Assembly (NCBI RefSeq): GCF_934295145.1
Contig: NZ_CAKRAS010000005.1
Coordinates: 17,482-81,481 of the forward strand
Origin: an uncultured Eubacterium sp.
GTDB taxonomy: Bacteria > Bacillota > Clostridia > Lachnospirales > Lachnospiraceae
Length of the DNA stretch: 64,000 bases
Reading direction: 5' to 3'
The notes under the pieces are model-generated. The model ran no database searches, was not told the origin of the DNA, and was given only the letters and a program-made list of their open reading frames with translations. Both the position numbers and the translations under genes were made by a program. Shown here piece by piece: positions 17,104 to 24,900 of this stretch; position 1 is the first letter of the stretch, and each line of letters begins with the position of its first letter.

Positions 17104-18155
17104 AGAAATATCAAATTGTAGAAATTTCTGAAAATCATAATCATGCGGGAACAAAGGCAACTCAGGATATTACAGAGATTGCAGATCAGCTTGGGTATGA
17201 GCGGGTCATGATTCGCATGAATACAACAAAAAAGACAAAGCTTGCAAAAGTACAGCGGCAGATTGGATATCGGAAAGACTGGGCAGAATGTCTGAAAAAG
17301 GTAGAGGAGAATGCTGTTATTTTATTACAGCATCCGTTTCATTATCCTCAATTAACCAGAGAAAAAACACTCATGGAACTGAAAGAAAAAAAACATGTGA
17401 AATTCGTCAGCCTGATTCATGATGTAGAGGAATTGAGAGCTTTTCGGTATAACGATTATTATAAGGGTGAATTTGATTTTATGCTGCGCATTGCAGATGT
17501 ATGGATCGTACATAATGCGGTGATGAAGCAGTTTTTTATAGAGTGTGGTGTTCCGGAAGAGAAAATTGTGACACTTGGAATTTTTGATTATCTGCAAAGT
17601 GGAAGTGTGTATAGAAAACCACAGTTTGAAAGATCCATTACGGTAGCTGGAAACCTTGATACTGAAAAATGTGGATATGTTGGTCAGCTTGGTCAATTGT
17701 CAAGTGTACAGGTGAAATTGTTTGGAATGAATTATGATAAAAAAATGGATCAATGTGAAAATGTACGGTATTACGGAAGTTTTCCAACAGATGAGATCCC
17801 TGGAAAATTGACGGGTGGTTTTGGTCTGGTATGGGATGGAGCCGGTATTGACGGATGTATCGGACAGTCCGGACAATATTTACGCTACAATAATCCACAC
17901 AAATTATCATTATATTTATCAAGTGGTCTGCCGGTCATTATCTGGAAAGAAGCTGCGGAAGCGGCTTTTGTAAAAACACAGGGAGTTGGCATCTGTGTGG
18001 AATCCCTTAAGGAATTATCGACAATATTTGAAATGTTGGACGAGAATACGTATAATGGATATGCAGAAGCTGCACAAGTGCTTTCAGAAAAATTAAGGAC
18101 AGGACAGTTTGGCAGAAAGGCAATACGGACAGCAGAGGATATATTAGGATTATGA
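17100..18155 (+). CDS. Glycosyltransferase of the galactofuranosyltransferase-like (Gtf3-type) group
   Basis: A 351-residue protein starting in a 4-base overlap with the previous stop. The middle has VSLIHDVEELR (His-Asp motif near residue 108) and VHNAVMKQFF. The second half has FGLVWDG, then GQYLRYNNPHKLSLYLSSG and LPVIIW. This latter block is characteristic of proteins annotated as beta-1,6-galactofuranosyltransferases and of the Gtf3 family that extends glycans on bacterial adhesins. No signal peptide or membrane helix is visible, so it probably works at the inner membrane face on a lipid-linked glycan. Whether the donor is galactofuranose is uncertain: no UDP-galactopyranose mutase gene is in this window. 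Confidence 0.78.
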   Translation: MKKYQIVEISENHNHAGTKATQDITEIADQLGYERVMIRMNTTKKTKLAKVQRQIGYRKDWAECLKKVEENAVILLQHPFHYPQLTREKTLMELKEKKHVKFVSLIHDVEELRAFRYNDYYKGEFDFMLRIADVWIVHNAVMKQFFIECGVPEEKIVTLGIFDYLQSGSVYRKPQFERSITVAGNLDTEKCGYVGQLGQLSSVQVKLFGMNYDKKMDQCENVRYYGSFPTDEIPGKLTGGFGLVWDGAGIDGCIGQSGQYLRYNNPHKLSLYLSSGLPVIIWKEAAEAAFVKTQGVGICVESLKELSTIFEMLDENTYNGYAEAAQVLSEKLRTGQFGRKAIRTAEDILGL

Positions 18156-18952
18156 GTAAGAAGAATATAAAAATAATAGTTGCTGCGCATAAGAGATATT
18201 GGATGCCGTCGGATGAAATGTATCTGCCGATACATGTAGGTCATGCAATCGCAAAGGAAGATATTGGATATCAGGGTGACGATACCGGCGAAAATATATC
18301 TGAGAAAAATGCAAACTATTGCGAATTGACAGGTATTTACTGGGCATGGAAGAATCTTGATGCAGATTATATTGGCCTGGTACATTACAGACGTTATCTG
18401 TCAAACAGGAACAGCGGTTTTCCTGTCTGGTTTAAGGATAAAAAAGAATCTGTTTTAACCTGGAAAAAGGCGAATCACATTTTGGAACATTATGATGTGA
18501 TTGTTCCGAAAAAAAGAAATTATTATATAGAGACATTGTATAAGCATTATGAACATACACATGATCACAAACATCTGGATATCACAGGAGAAATCATACA
18601 GTCTCTTTATCCGGCGTATGAGGAGACTTTTACGAGAATGCTTCAGCGTAAAAGCGGTCATATGTTTAATATGTTTATTATGAAAAAAGAACTGTATCAT
18701 GCGTATTGTGAATGGCTGTTCCCTGTTTTGCAGCAAGTGGAAAAGAAAATTGATACTAGCAAAATGACGCCGTATGAGGCCCGGTTTATGGGACGAATTA
18801 GTGAATTATTACTGGATGTGTGGTTGGAGCATAATCATATTGTATATAAGGAACTGCCCTGGGTTCAGCTCGGAAAAGAAAACTGGCCAAAGAAAATCAG
18901 ATATTTCCTTGCGGCAAAATTTAAAAATAGAAAGTATGGACAGAGCTTTTAA
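18152..18952 (+). CDS. DUF4422-domain capsular polysaccharide glycosyltransferase
   Basis: A 266-residue protein, again starting in an ATGA overlap with the gene before. The signature of the family is plain: IIVAAHKRYWMP at the N-terminus, NANYCELTGIYWAWKN near residue 50 and YIGLVHYRRYL near residue 72. Family members occur in capsule and lipopolysaccharide loci and are regarded as GT-A-like glycosyltransferases. No membrane segment is seen. This is the last gene of the polysaccharide block. Immediately after it a good promoter (18960-18987) begins the set of secreted repeat proteins, so transcription of the two groups can be separate. Confidence 0.82.
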   Translation: MSKKNIKIIVAAHKRYWMPSDEMYLPIHVGHAIAKEDIGYQGDDTGENISEKNANYCELTGIYWAWKNLDADYIGLVHYRRYLSNRNSGFPVWFKDKKESVLTWKKANHILEHYDVIVPKKRNYYIETLYKHYEHTHDHKHLDITGEIIQSLYPAYEETFTRMLQRKSGHMFNMFIMKKELYHAYCEWLFPVLQQVEKKIDTSKMTPYEARFMGRISELLLDVWLEHNHIVYKELPWVQLGKENWPKKIRYFLAAKFKNRKYGQSF

Positions 18953-18959
18953 ACCAGTG

Positions 18960-18987
18960 TTGACATTTATAAAAAAGAGAGTAAGAT
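18960..18987 (+). promoter_or_regulatory. Predicted sigma-A promoter for the L,D-transpeptidase gene
   Basis: TTGACA at 18960-18965 and TAAGAT at 18982-18987 with a 16-bp spacer. It lies about 70 bp before the chosen start at 19060 and directly after the last glycosyltransferase stop. Confidence 0.55.
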
Positions 18988-19059
18988 TTAGACTTAGAGT
19001 TATTTATTGTAAAGAATGGGTGTAAATGTTACAAACATTTTTTGCAGAAAGGTGGGTTT

Positions 19060-21027
19060 ATGAAATTAAACAAGGCAATCATGGTGCTGGCAACAGCTGC
19101 CCTGCTCACGGGTATGTGTTCTGTGCCTGCGTTGGCAAAAGATGCTTCTGCCACTGTACCTGTGACAGGGACGCAGGAAGAAAAAACGGATGCGGAACAG
19201 CAGGAAATGTGGATTCGACACAATGGACATATAGATGATGTCAAAGAGTATGAAGTAGTGAAAAGTGAGGATACAGACTCTGTTTATCAGAAGATAAAGT
19301 ATACCTGTACAGAAACGGGAAAGGAATATACCGCTACAGTACATACGGATGAAGCAAAGCATATCTGGAGTGACAAGTACACCATCGATCAACCTGCTAC
19401 ACCGGATCAGAAAGGGACAGAAAGCAAACATTGTACCGATGAAAAATGTGAGGCAGTGAGTGATGTAAAAGAAGATGTAGACTGGGTTCCGGTGGCATCT
19501 ATCTCATTTGGTGTAAAGGAAGTACATGTAACAGATGCCACACCATTTGAACTGGATACAGTTGTTTCACCGGAAAATGCATCAAACCAGGATCTGATCT
19601 GGGAATCTTCTGATCCGGGTGTTATTGCGGTAGATGCACAGACAGGTACCATTACACCGATGAAAAATGGTACCGCTACGATTACGGCATGGGATTCAGA
19701 GAAAAAGGTATCAGCATCCGTTAATGTAACAGCTGACATGGTCAATGGCATTATCAAAAACCAGGAAGATGGCAATTGGTACTACTATCACAATGGCTTG
19801 ATTGACCGTACCTATACCAATGTCGCAAAAAATGCAAACGGCTGGTGGTATGTAAAAGATGGTCAGGTAGATTTTTCTTATACTGGTGTAAAAAGTAATG
19901 AAAATGGTTCCTGGCGAATCGTCAACGGAAAAGTAGATTTCAGCTGTAATGATATCGTAAAGAGTGAAGATGGCTGGTGGTATGTCCGTGGCGGAAAAGT
20001 AGATGATAGTCATACTGGTGTAGATAAAAATGCATATGGTTGGTGGCGTGTTGCTAACGGAAAAGTAGATTTTGACTGCAATAGTGTAGAAAAGAATTCT
20101 AATGGCTGGTGGAAAATCACAAATGGAGCTGTAGATTTTTCCTATACCGGAGTAGCAAAAAATAGTCTTGGCTGGTGGCGAATTGTCAAAGGTAAAGTAG
20201 ATTTTGGCTGCAATAGTGTAGAGAAGAATGAGCTTGGCTGGTGGTATATCCGCGGAGGTAAAGTAGATTTCAGTTATACAGGAGTAGCAAAGAACAGTCT
20301 TGGCTGGTGGCGAATCGTCAACGGAAAAGTAGATTTTAATTGTAATAGTGTAGAAAAAAATAATCTTGGCTGGTGGTACATCCGCGGAGGTAAAGTAGAT
20401 TTCAGTTATACAGGAGTAGCAAAGAACAACCTTGGCTGGTGGCGTGTTGCTAACGGAAAAGTAGACTTTGGCTATAATGGTATTGCGGTAAATAGTTATG
20501 GAGCTTGGTATATTCAAGGCGGAAAAGTGGATTTTGGTTACAATGGAAATATGAAGTGGAATGGCACTGATTGTTATATTTCAAACGGAAGAGTGACAAT
20601 GCAGGGCGTGAGCCCACAGATTGCTGCCAGGGCAGCTACCGCATCCAGTGATACAAGTTGGTTAATTGTTACAGATACGTCTGCTTGCAAGGTAGCTGTT
20701 TTTGCAGGGGCACAGGGAAACTGGTCAACTGTTAAATATATTTCCTGTAGTCCGGGTAAACCTTCTACACCGACAGTAAAAGGAGAATTTAAAGTAACAG
20801 GTCGAGGCTTATCCTTTGGAAAGCCAACCTATGATTGCTGGTATTATACACAGTTCTATGGAGATTATTTATTCCATTCAGTTATTTACAACAAAGGAAG
20901 TAAAACAAGTATTCAGGACGGACGTCTTGGTATGCAGTTATCTCATGGATGTGTAAGACTTGCTTTAAGTGAAGCAAAATGGATCCATGACAATATTCCA
21001 AACGGAACAAAAGTAATTGTATTCTAA
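19060..21027 (+). CDS. Secreted L,D-transpeptidase with Ig-like domain and GWW cell-wall-binding repeats
   Basis: A 655-residue exported protein; ATG 19060 follows AAAGGTGG and starts a clear signal peptide (cleavage probably after ALA near residue 26). After an Asp/Glu-rich linker comes a BIG2-type Ig-like domain (about 145-228; ending GTATITAWDSEKKVSASVNV). Then comes an array of about thirteen 22-residue units with the core GWW-x4-GKVDF (about 230-515). The C-terminal domain (about 530-655) is a YkuD L,D-transpeptidase, with SHGCVRL near the end and catalytic Cys631. Such enzymes make 3-3 crosslinks in peptidoglycan or attach proteins to it. Placing the repeats between domains, not at the end, differs from the other three repeat proteins here. 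The repeats resemble choline-binding modules and the gene follows the phosphocholine locus. A terminator lies 17 bp downstream. Confidence 0.9.
   Translation: MKLNKAIMVLATAALLTGMCSVPALAKDASATVPVTGTQEEKTDAEQQEMWIRHNGHIDDVKEYEVVKSEDTDSVYQKIKYTCTETGKEYTATVHTDEAKHIWSDKYTIDQPATPDQKGTESKHCTDEKCEAVSDVKEDVDWVPVASISFGVKEVHVTDATPFELDTVVSPENASNQDLIWESSDPGVIAVDAQTGTITPMKNGTATITAWDSEKKVSASVNVTADMVNGIIKNQEDGNWYYYHNGLIDRTYTNVAKNANGWWYVKDGQVDFSYTGVKSNENGSWRIVNGKVDFSCNDIVKSEDGWWYVRGGKVDDSHTGVDKNAYGWWRVANGKVDFDCNSVEKNSNGWWKITNGAVDFSYTGVAKNSLGWWRIVKGKVDFGCNSVEKNELGWWYIRGGKVDFSYTGVAKNSLGWWRIVNGKVDFNCNSVEKNNLGWWYIRGGKVDFSYTGVAKNNLGWWRVANGKVDFGYNGIAVNSYGAWYIQGGKVDFGYNGNMKWNGTDCYISNGRVTMQGVSPQIAARAATASSDTSWLIVTDTSACKVAVFAGAQGNWSTVKYISCSPGKPSTPTVKGEFKVTGRGLSFGKPTYDCWYYTQFYGDYLFHSVIYNKGSKTSIQDGRLGMQLSHGCVRLALSEAKWIHDNIPNGTKVIVF
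19747..20604 (+). repeat. In-frame tandem repeats, about 66 bp each, in the L,D-transpeptidase gene
   Basis: About thirteen coding units, mostly 22 residues, alternate between two flavours: GVAKNSLGWWRI..GKVDF and SVEKNELGWWYI..GKVDF. Several neighbouring units are almost identical at DNA level, suggesting recent duplication or recombination within the array. Confidence 0.9.
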
Positions 21028-21043
21028 AAAATGTAAGAAGAAA

Positions 21044-21086
21044 ATGTGGATTTTAGATATAGAAAATCTAAAATCCATATTTTTTG
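21044..21086 (+). terminator. Intrinsic terminator after the L,D-transpeptidase gene
   Basis: A 15-bp near-perfect stem (21044-21058 with 21066-21080, around TGGATTTTAGAT) with a 7-base loop, followed by a T run at 21080-21085. Confidence 0.85.
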
Positions 21087-21091
21087 TGCTC

Positions 21092-21120
21092 TTGAATATT
21101 AAAAAAATGTGGGTTATAAT
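21092..21120 (+). promoter_or_regulatory. Predicted sigma-A promoter for the esterase gene
   Basis: TTGAAT at 21092-21097 and a perfect TATAAT at 21115-21120, 17-bp spacer, directly after the preceding terminator and about 58 bp before ATG 21178. Confidence 0.75.
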
Positions 21121-21177
21121 ATAAAATTAGTTTAGAGTTAATACAATAGATGAATAGGAAAGGCAAGAAGTGAAGAA

Positions 21178-23670
21178 ATGAAAAATTGGAAAAGACGAAT
21201 TTCTGCATTACTCTGCGGTCTTATGATTTTGACATTGACAACAGGAACAGTATATGCAGCAGATGCTTCTGATGAAACATCAAATGTGACACTGGAGACA
21301 CAGACCGAAAGCGCAGAGCAGACGGAAGTTGATGAGAGTGAAATTTCAGAACAGTTATTGGAGCCAAATATAAAAATTCAGGAAAATCAAATAACGCTGC
21401 GTTATGATGACAGATATTCCATTTATTCTGATCAGGATCATGAAGAATATAATGACTATAAAATTGATCATGTAACAAATTTAGAGAGCAAATCACATCC
21501 AGTGAAAACGGGAGAAGTACAGAAGCAGGAATCAGATGAAGTACTTACTCAGACAGATGACAGTAATGTGAGAGCAAGTGGCGTTGGTACAGCACTTCTG
21601 GTTTTGGTTCCAAAGGAAGAAAACAGTGAGGCATTATACGATAAAATTTATGTTCATGTGACTGTGGAAGCAGCACCACTGACGATCATGTATCTAATGG
21701 GACAGAGTAATATGGAAGGTATGTGTTCTGCTAATACGGGCTATCAACTGAATAAGTCAGTGGCCTGTGAGCCGGGAACTGTATATTCAACATATGCGCC
21801 AACTGTCTGGAACTGGGCAAGAAATATTACAGGAATTAATTTTTCTAAAGTATGTAATGCAGGAAATGCGGAGGATTTTGTGACTGGTTCAATGAATGGT
21901 GACAGTTCTTTATCAGGAAAAACACTGGAATATCCATTAAATACTCTGTCTTCAGAGGGTGAAGGAAAAACAGGTCCGGATAGCGCACTGGCTTATGAAT
22001 GGAACCACTTAACAGGCGAAAAAGTCTGGACAGTAAATGTGGCTTGGAGTGATACAGCAATTGCAAGCTGGCTTCCGGGACAGAGTGTATATGAGAGAGC
22101 AATTACGCTCAGCAAACTAGCGCAGAAAGTATACGAAGCAGAAATTACATCCGGACATTACACGGAAGGACATCGCCTGATGTATTGGCTCCAGGGAGAA
22201 ACTGCAGACAGAACGCGAAGTGCATCTGATTATTATAATGATTTCTATACGATGTACAGCAATATCACAAAGCAGTTAACCATTGAAAAGTGTGGCATTA
22301 TTATGCTTCGCTCTTCTGTCGGATCGAAAGAGACCGAGGATGAGCTGGTTATGACTGGACCGAGAGCAGCGCAGTATGGAATTGGTGGAAGTACATCGTC
22401 AAAATTAAATAACGTATATGTAGTGACAAATGATAACGAAGCATGGGTAAGTGACGCCGGTGTAGGTCAGTATTTTTCAAAATATAATGGTACATTTGAT
22501 TATCCGATTCGCGATGGATTCAGTAAAGTTCCGACAAGGATCACCGATGTTCATTATGATATTCACTATTCTCAGATTGGGCATAATGAAAATGGAATTA
22601 TGGCTGCAGATGGTATGTATCAGATGATGCAAAAGCATGGCCAGGGAGATGTAACAGTTGACTGGCGAGATGCAAATGGAAAAAGTGTAACACAGGTTTA
22701 TGTGAGACAAAATCATACAACAACTCTGGTAGGAGTGACAACTCCGGTATATGGTGCAAAAAATGTAACCTATCGTACAAACGGAAATATTTCCTATGAT
22801 TCGGAAACCGGTACATTGAAAGGACTGCAGAAAGGCACCGTTGCAACTGTCAGTGCGATTGTTGGGGGGAAGACGATTCCTCTTTCTGTAACTGTTTTGG
22901 ATGAATGGGACTATTCAGCAGAATTAGGAGCTTCTTATACGGGATTGTATAAAGATAATGATCAGTGGATTTATGTACAAAATGGAAAAGCAGATTTTTC
23001 TTATACCGGTTTTGTGCAGAATGAAGATAATTGGTGGTATGTCGAAAATGGCAGAGTGTCTTTTCTGAAAAAGGATGTTATCAAAGGTGTTGTAAATGGA
23101 GAAGAAGGCTGGTGGTTTGTAAAAGACAGTCAGATTCAGTTTGTAGATTCTATTGAGAAAAACAGCAACGGCTGGTGGCGGATTGCCAATGGAAAAGTAG
23201 ACTTCAACTGCAACAGTGTAGAAAAGAATGAACTTGGCTGGTGGTATATCCGAGATGGAAAAGTAGACTTTGGTTATACAGGAGTAGCTAAAAATAGCAA
23301 TGGCTGGTGGCGAATTGTCAATGGAAAAGTAGACTTTGGCTGCAACAGTGTAGAAAAGAATGCCCTTGGCTGGTGGTACATCCAGGGAGGAAAAGTAGAC
23401 TTTACATATACAGGAGTGGCGAAAAACAGCAATGGCTGGTGGCGAATCGTCAATGGAAAAGTAGACTTTAGCTGCAACAGTGTAGAGAAAAATGAACTTG
23501 GCTGGTGGTATATCCGAGATGGAAAAGTAAATTTTGGATATTATGGAATTGCAAAAAACAGTAATGGCTGGTGGTATATCCGAGGAGGAAAAGTAGATTT
23601 CGGATATAATGGAAATGTATGGTATCATGGTCATAATTACTGGGTTTCAAACGGTTGGGTAAGAATGTAA
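21178..23670 (+). CDS. Secreted SGNH-type carbohydrate esterase (sialate-O-acetylesterase-like) with GWW repeats
   Basis: An 830-residue exported protein with signal peptide (residues 1-27, ending VYA). An acidic linker follows. The catalytic domain spans about 165-490. MYLMGQSNMEG places the nucleophile Ser177 in the GQSNMEG motif of the SASA/DUF303 esterase family, and DVHYDIHYSQIGHNENG near residues 458-472 supplies candidate Asp/His residues (His459, His469). These enzymes remove O-acetyl groups from sugars. A possible Ig-like stretch (about 495-580) comes next. The C-terminal half-array (about 589-830) holds roughly eleven GWW-x4-GKVDF units very close to those of the previous gene. Since two acyltransferase-3 genes are in this window (5736 and 23790), an O-acetylated glycan may be both made and trimmed here; that is inference. 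A hairpin terminator lies at 23738. Confidence 0.85.
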   Translation: MKNWKRRISALLCGLMILTLTTGTVYAADASDETSNVTLETQTESAEQTEVDESEISEQLLEPNIKIQENQITLRYDDRYSIYSDQDHEEYNDYKIDHVTNLESKSHPVKTGEVQKQESDEVLTQTDDSNVRASGVGTALLVLVPKEENSEALYDKIYVHVTVEAAPLTIMYLMGQSNMEGMCSANTGYQLNKSVACEPGTVYSTYAPTVWNWARNITGINFSKVCNAGNAEDFVTGSMNGDSSLSGKTLEYPLNTLSSEGEGKTGPDSALAYEWNHLTGEKVWTVNVAWSDTAIASWLPGQSVYERAITLSKLAQKVYEAEITSGHYTEGHRLMYWLQGETADRTRSASDYYNDFYTMYSNITKQLTIEKCGIIMLRSSVGSKETEDELVMTGPRAAQYGIGGSTSSKLNNVYVVTNDNEAWVSDAGVGQYFSKYNGTFDYPIRDGFSKVPTRITDVHYDIHYSQIGHNENGIMAADGMYQMMQKHGQGDVTVDWRDANGKSVTQVYVRQNHTTTLVGVTTPVYGAKNVTYRTNGNISYDSETGTLKGLQKGTVATVSAIVGGKTIPLSVTVLDEWDYSAELGASYTGLYKDNDQWIYVQNGKADFSYTGFVQNEDNWWYVENGRVSFLKKDVIKGVVNGEEGWWFVKDSQIQFVDSIEKNSNGWWRIANGKVDFNCNSVEKNELGWWYIRDGKVDFGYTGVAKNSNGWWRIVNGKVDFGCNSVEKNALGWWYIQGGKVDFTYTGVAKNSNGWWRIVNGKVDFSCNSVEKNELGWWYIRDGKVNFGYYGIAKNSNGWWYIRGGKVDFGYNGNVWYHGHNYWVSNGWVRM
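22942..23667 (+). repeat. In-frame tandem repeats in the esterase gene
   Basis: About eleven coding units of roughly 66 bp, plus one longer unit (DVIKGVVNGEEGWW). Most alternate SVEKN..GWWYI and GVAKN..GWWRI, the same two flavours as at 19747-20604, so these two arrays form one sub-family. Confidence 0.88.
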
Positions 23671-23737
23671 CAGTGAAGGAATGTGGATTATCCAGAGCCC
23701 AATATGCTGATTTTAAAGTAATATGCAAAGTGAAAAA

Positions 23738-23774
23738 TGCTCCAGCTACAGAAATGATAGTTGGAGTATTTTTT
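23738..23774 (+). terminator. Intrinsic terminator after the esterase gene
   Basis: An 11-bp stem (TGCTCCAGCTA with TAGTTGGAGTA, two G-U pairs), 9-base loop, then TTTTTT at 23769-23774. It argues that the acyltransferase reading frame, open from 23655, really starts after it. Confidence 0.75.
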
Positions 23775-23789
23775 ATGGAAAGGTTAAGT

Positions 23790-24821
23790 ATGAGTACAGG
23801 TGAGCTGATTAGCACTGAACGGTTGCAATATAATAACATTGACTTGATAAAATTCATTATGGCTTTTGCTGTAGTTGCAATACATACGAATCCGTTGGTT
23901 AATTGTAAAAATGACATAGTTCAAATTGTATATAATAATATTGTTAACATGGCAGTACCATTTTTCTTTTTGACAACCGGTTTTTTACTTTCAGGGAGAA
24001 TGTCATTTTCGAACAAAACATCAGATATATCTATATTAGGACATTATATAGGAAAAATACTGAAAATGTATTTTATTTGGATGGTATTATATACCCCGTT
24101 AACAATTTATCATGTTTTTGATAAGAACATTTCTCTTAAAAAAGCTATGTCAACATATTTACAAGGGATATTTTTTACTGGAGAACAATATAATGCTTGG
24201 CCGTTATGGTATTTGCTATCAACCGTATATACATTGTGCATAGTAATATTATTGTTAAAATTGAATGCTTCAAAAAATAGTTTCTTGATAGTGAGTATAA
24301 TTTTTTCTGTTATTTCAATTGGAATAAGCTGGATTGCAGGAATTGAAAGCAGTAAATATAGTGTTGAAATAGTGCAAAATATAATTGCACATACAGTTTA
24401 TAACGGGCGTATATTCAGAGGAATGATATTTATTCCTATAGGTATGTGCTTCAATTTCCAAAAAATATCCTATAATATGAATATTTTAATTATGATAAGT
24501 AGTTTTTTTCTAAATTGCATTTTAAAGAATTATTTTTTGAGATCATATTTATTGATTTTGACAACAGTAAGTTTTTTTGGAATAATTTTAAATTGGAAAT
24601 TAATGGATCATCCTGTATATCATAAATTAAGAAAGATGAGTACGATTATGTATTTGATTCATATGTATATATGGAGTATCTACTATAAAGTTCTTTATGG
24701 AGAAAAAACATACGGATTAGATAGTTTTATTATTACTTCGCTTTGTGGATGTGTTGTGGCATTACTTTATTTAAAAGTTATTAATAAATTCAAGATGCGA
24801 GCTTTTCACAAGAGAAAATGA
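23790..24821 (+). CDS. Integral-membrane acyltransferase (acyltransferase 3 family), AT-rich
   Basis: A 343-residue membrane protein. Although the frame is open from 23655, ATG 23790 is the likely start: it follows GGAAAGG by six bases and lies past the terminator of the gene before. The NNIDLIKFIMAFAVVAIHT segment is the family opening (aspartate, hydrophobic helix, conserved His), and about ten hydrophobic segments follow; TIMYLIHMYIWS near the end is also typical. It most likely adds acetyl or another acyl group to a cell-surface glycan. Its base composition is visibly more AT-rich than its neighbours, with many ATA and TTA codons, a possible sign of separate origin. It interrupts a run of four repeat-bearing secreted proteins but lacks a signal peptide and repeats itself. 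Confidence 0.82.
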   Translation: MSTGELISTERLQYNNIDLIKFIMAFAVVAIHTNPLVNCKNDIVQIVYNNIVNMAVPFFFLTTGFLLSGRMSFSNKTSDISILGHYIGKILKMYFIWMVLYTPLTIYHVFDKNISLKKAMSTYLQGIFFTGEQYNAWPLWYLLSTVYTLCIVILLLKLNASKNSFLIVSIIFSVISIGISWIAGIESSKYSVEIVQNIIAHTVYNGRIFRGMIFIPIGMCFNFQKISYNMNILIMISSFFLNCILKNYFLRSYLLILTTVSFFGIILNWKLMDHPVYHKLRKMSTIMYLIHMYIWSIYYKVLYGEKTYGLDSFIITSLCGCVVALLYLKVINKFKMRAFHKRK

Positions 24822-24900
24822 TATGTTTAGCTTGTTCCAGTTTATGTATTGAGTTATACTAAAAAGTATATAGTTGTTTTTAGAAAGATGAGGTTTACAA

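Noticed and set aside
18774..19238. Small frames between the DUF4422 gene and the transpeptidase gene
   Set aside because: They overlap the coding sequence of one or other real gene or the promoter region, and have no family pattern.
19711..20517. Long open frame (268 codons) on the minus strand across the L,D-transpeptidase repeats
   Set aside because: It is an antisense shadow of the repeat array; similar PPA-rich frames appear opposite the other three arrays, caused by the repeated GKVDF and GWW codons. No ribosome site or promoter.
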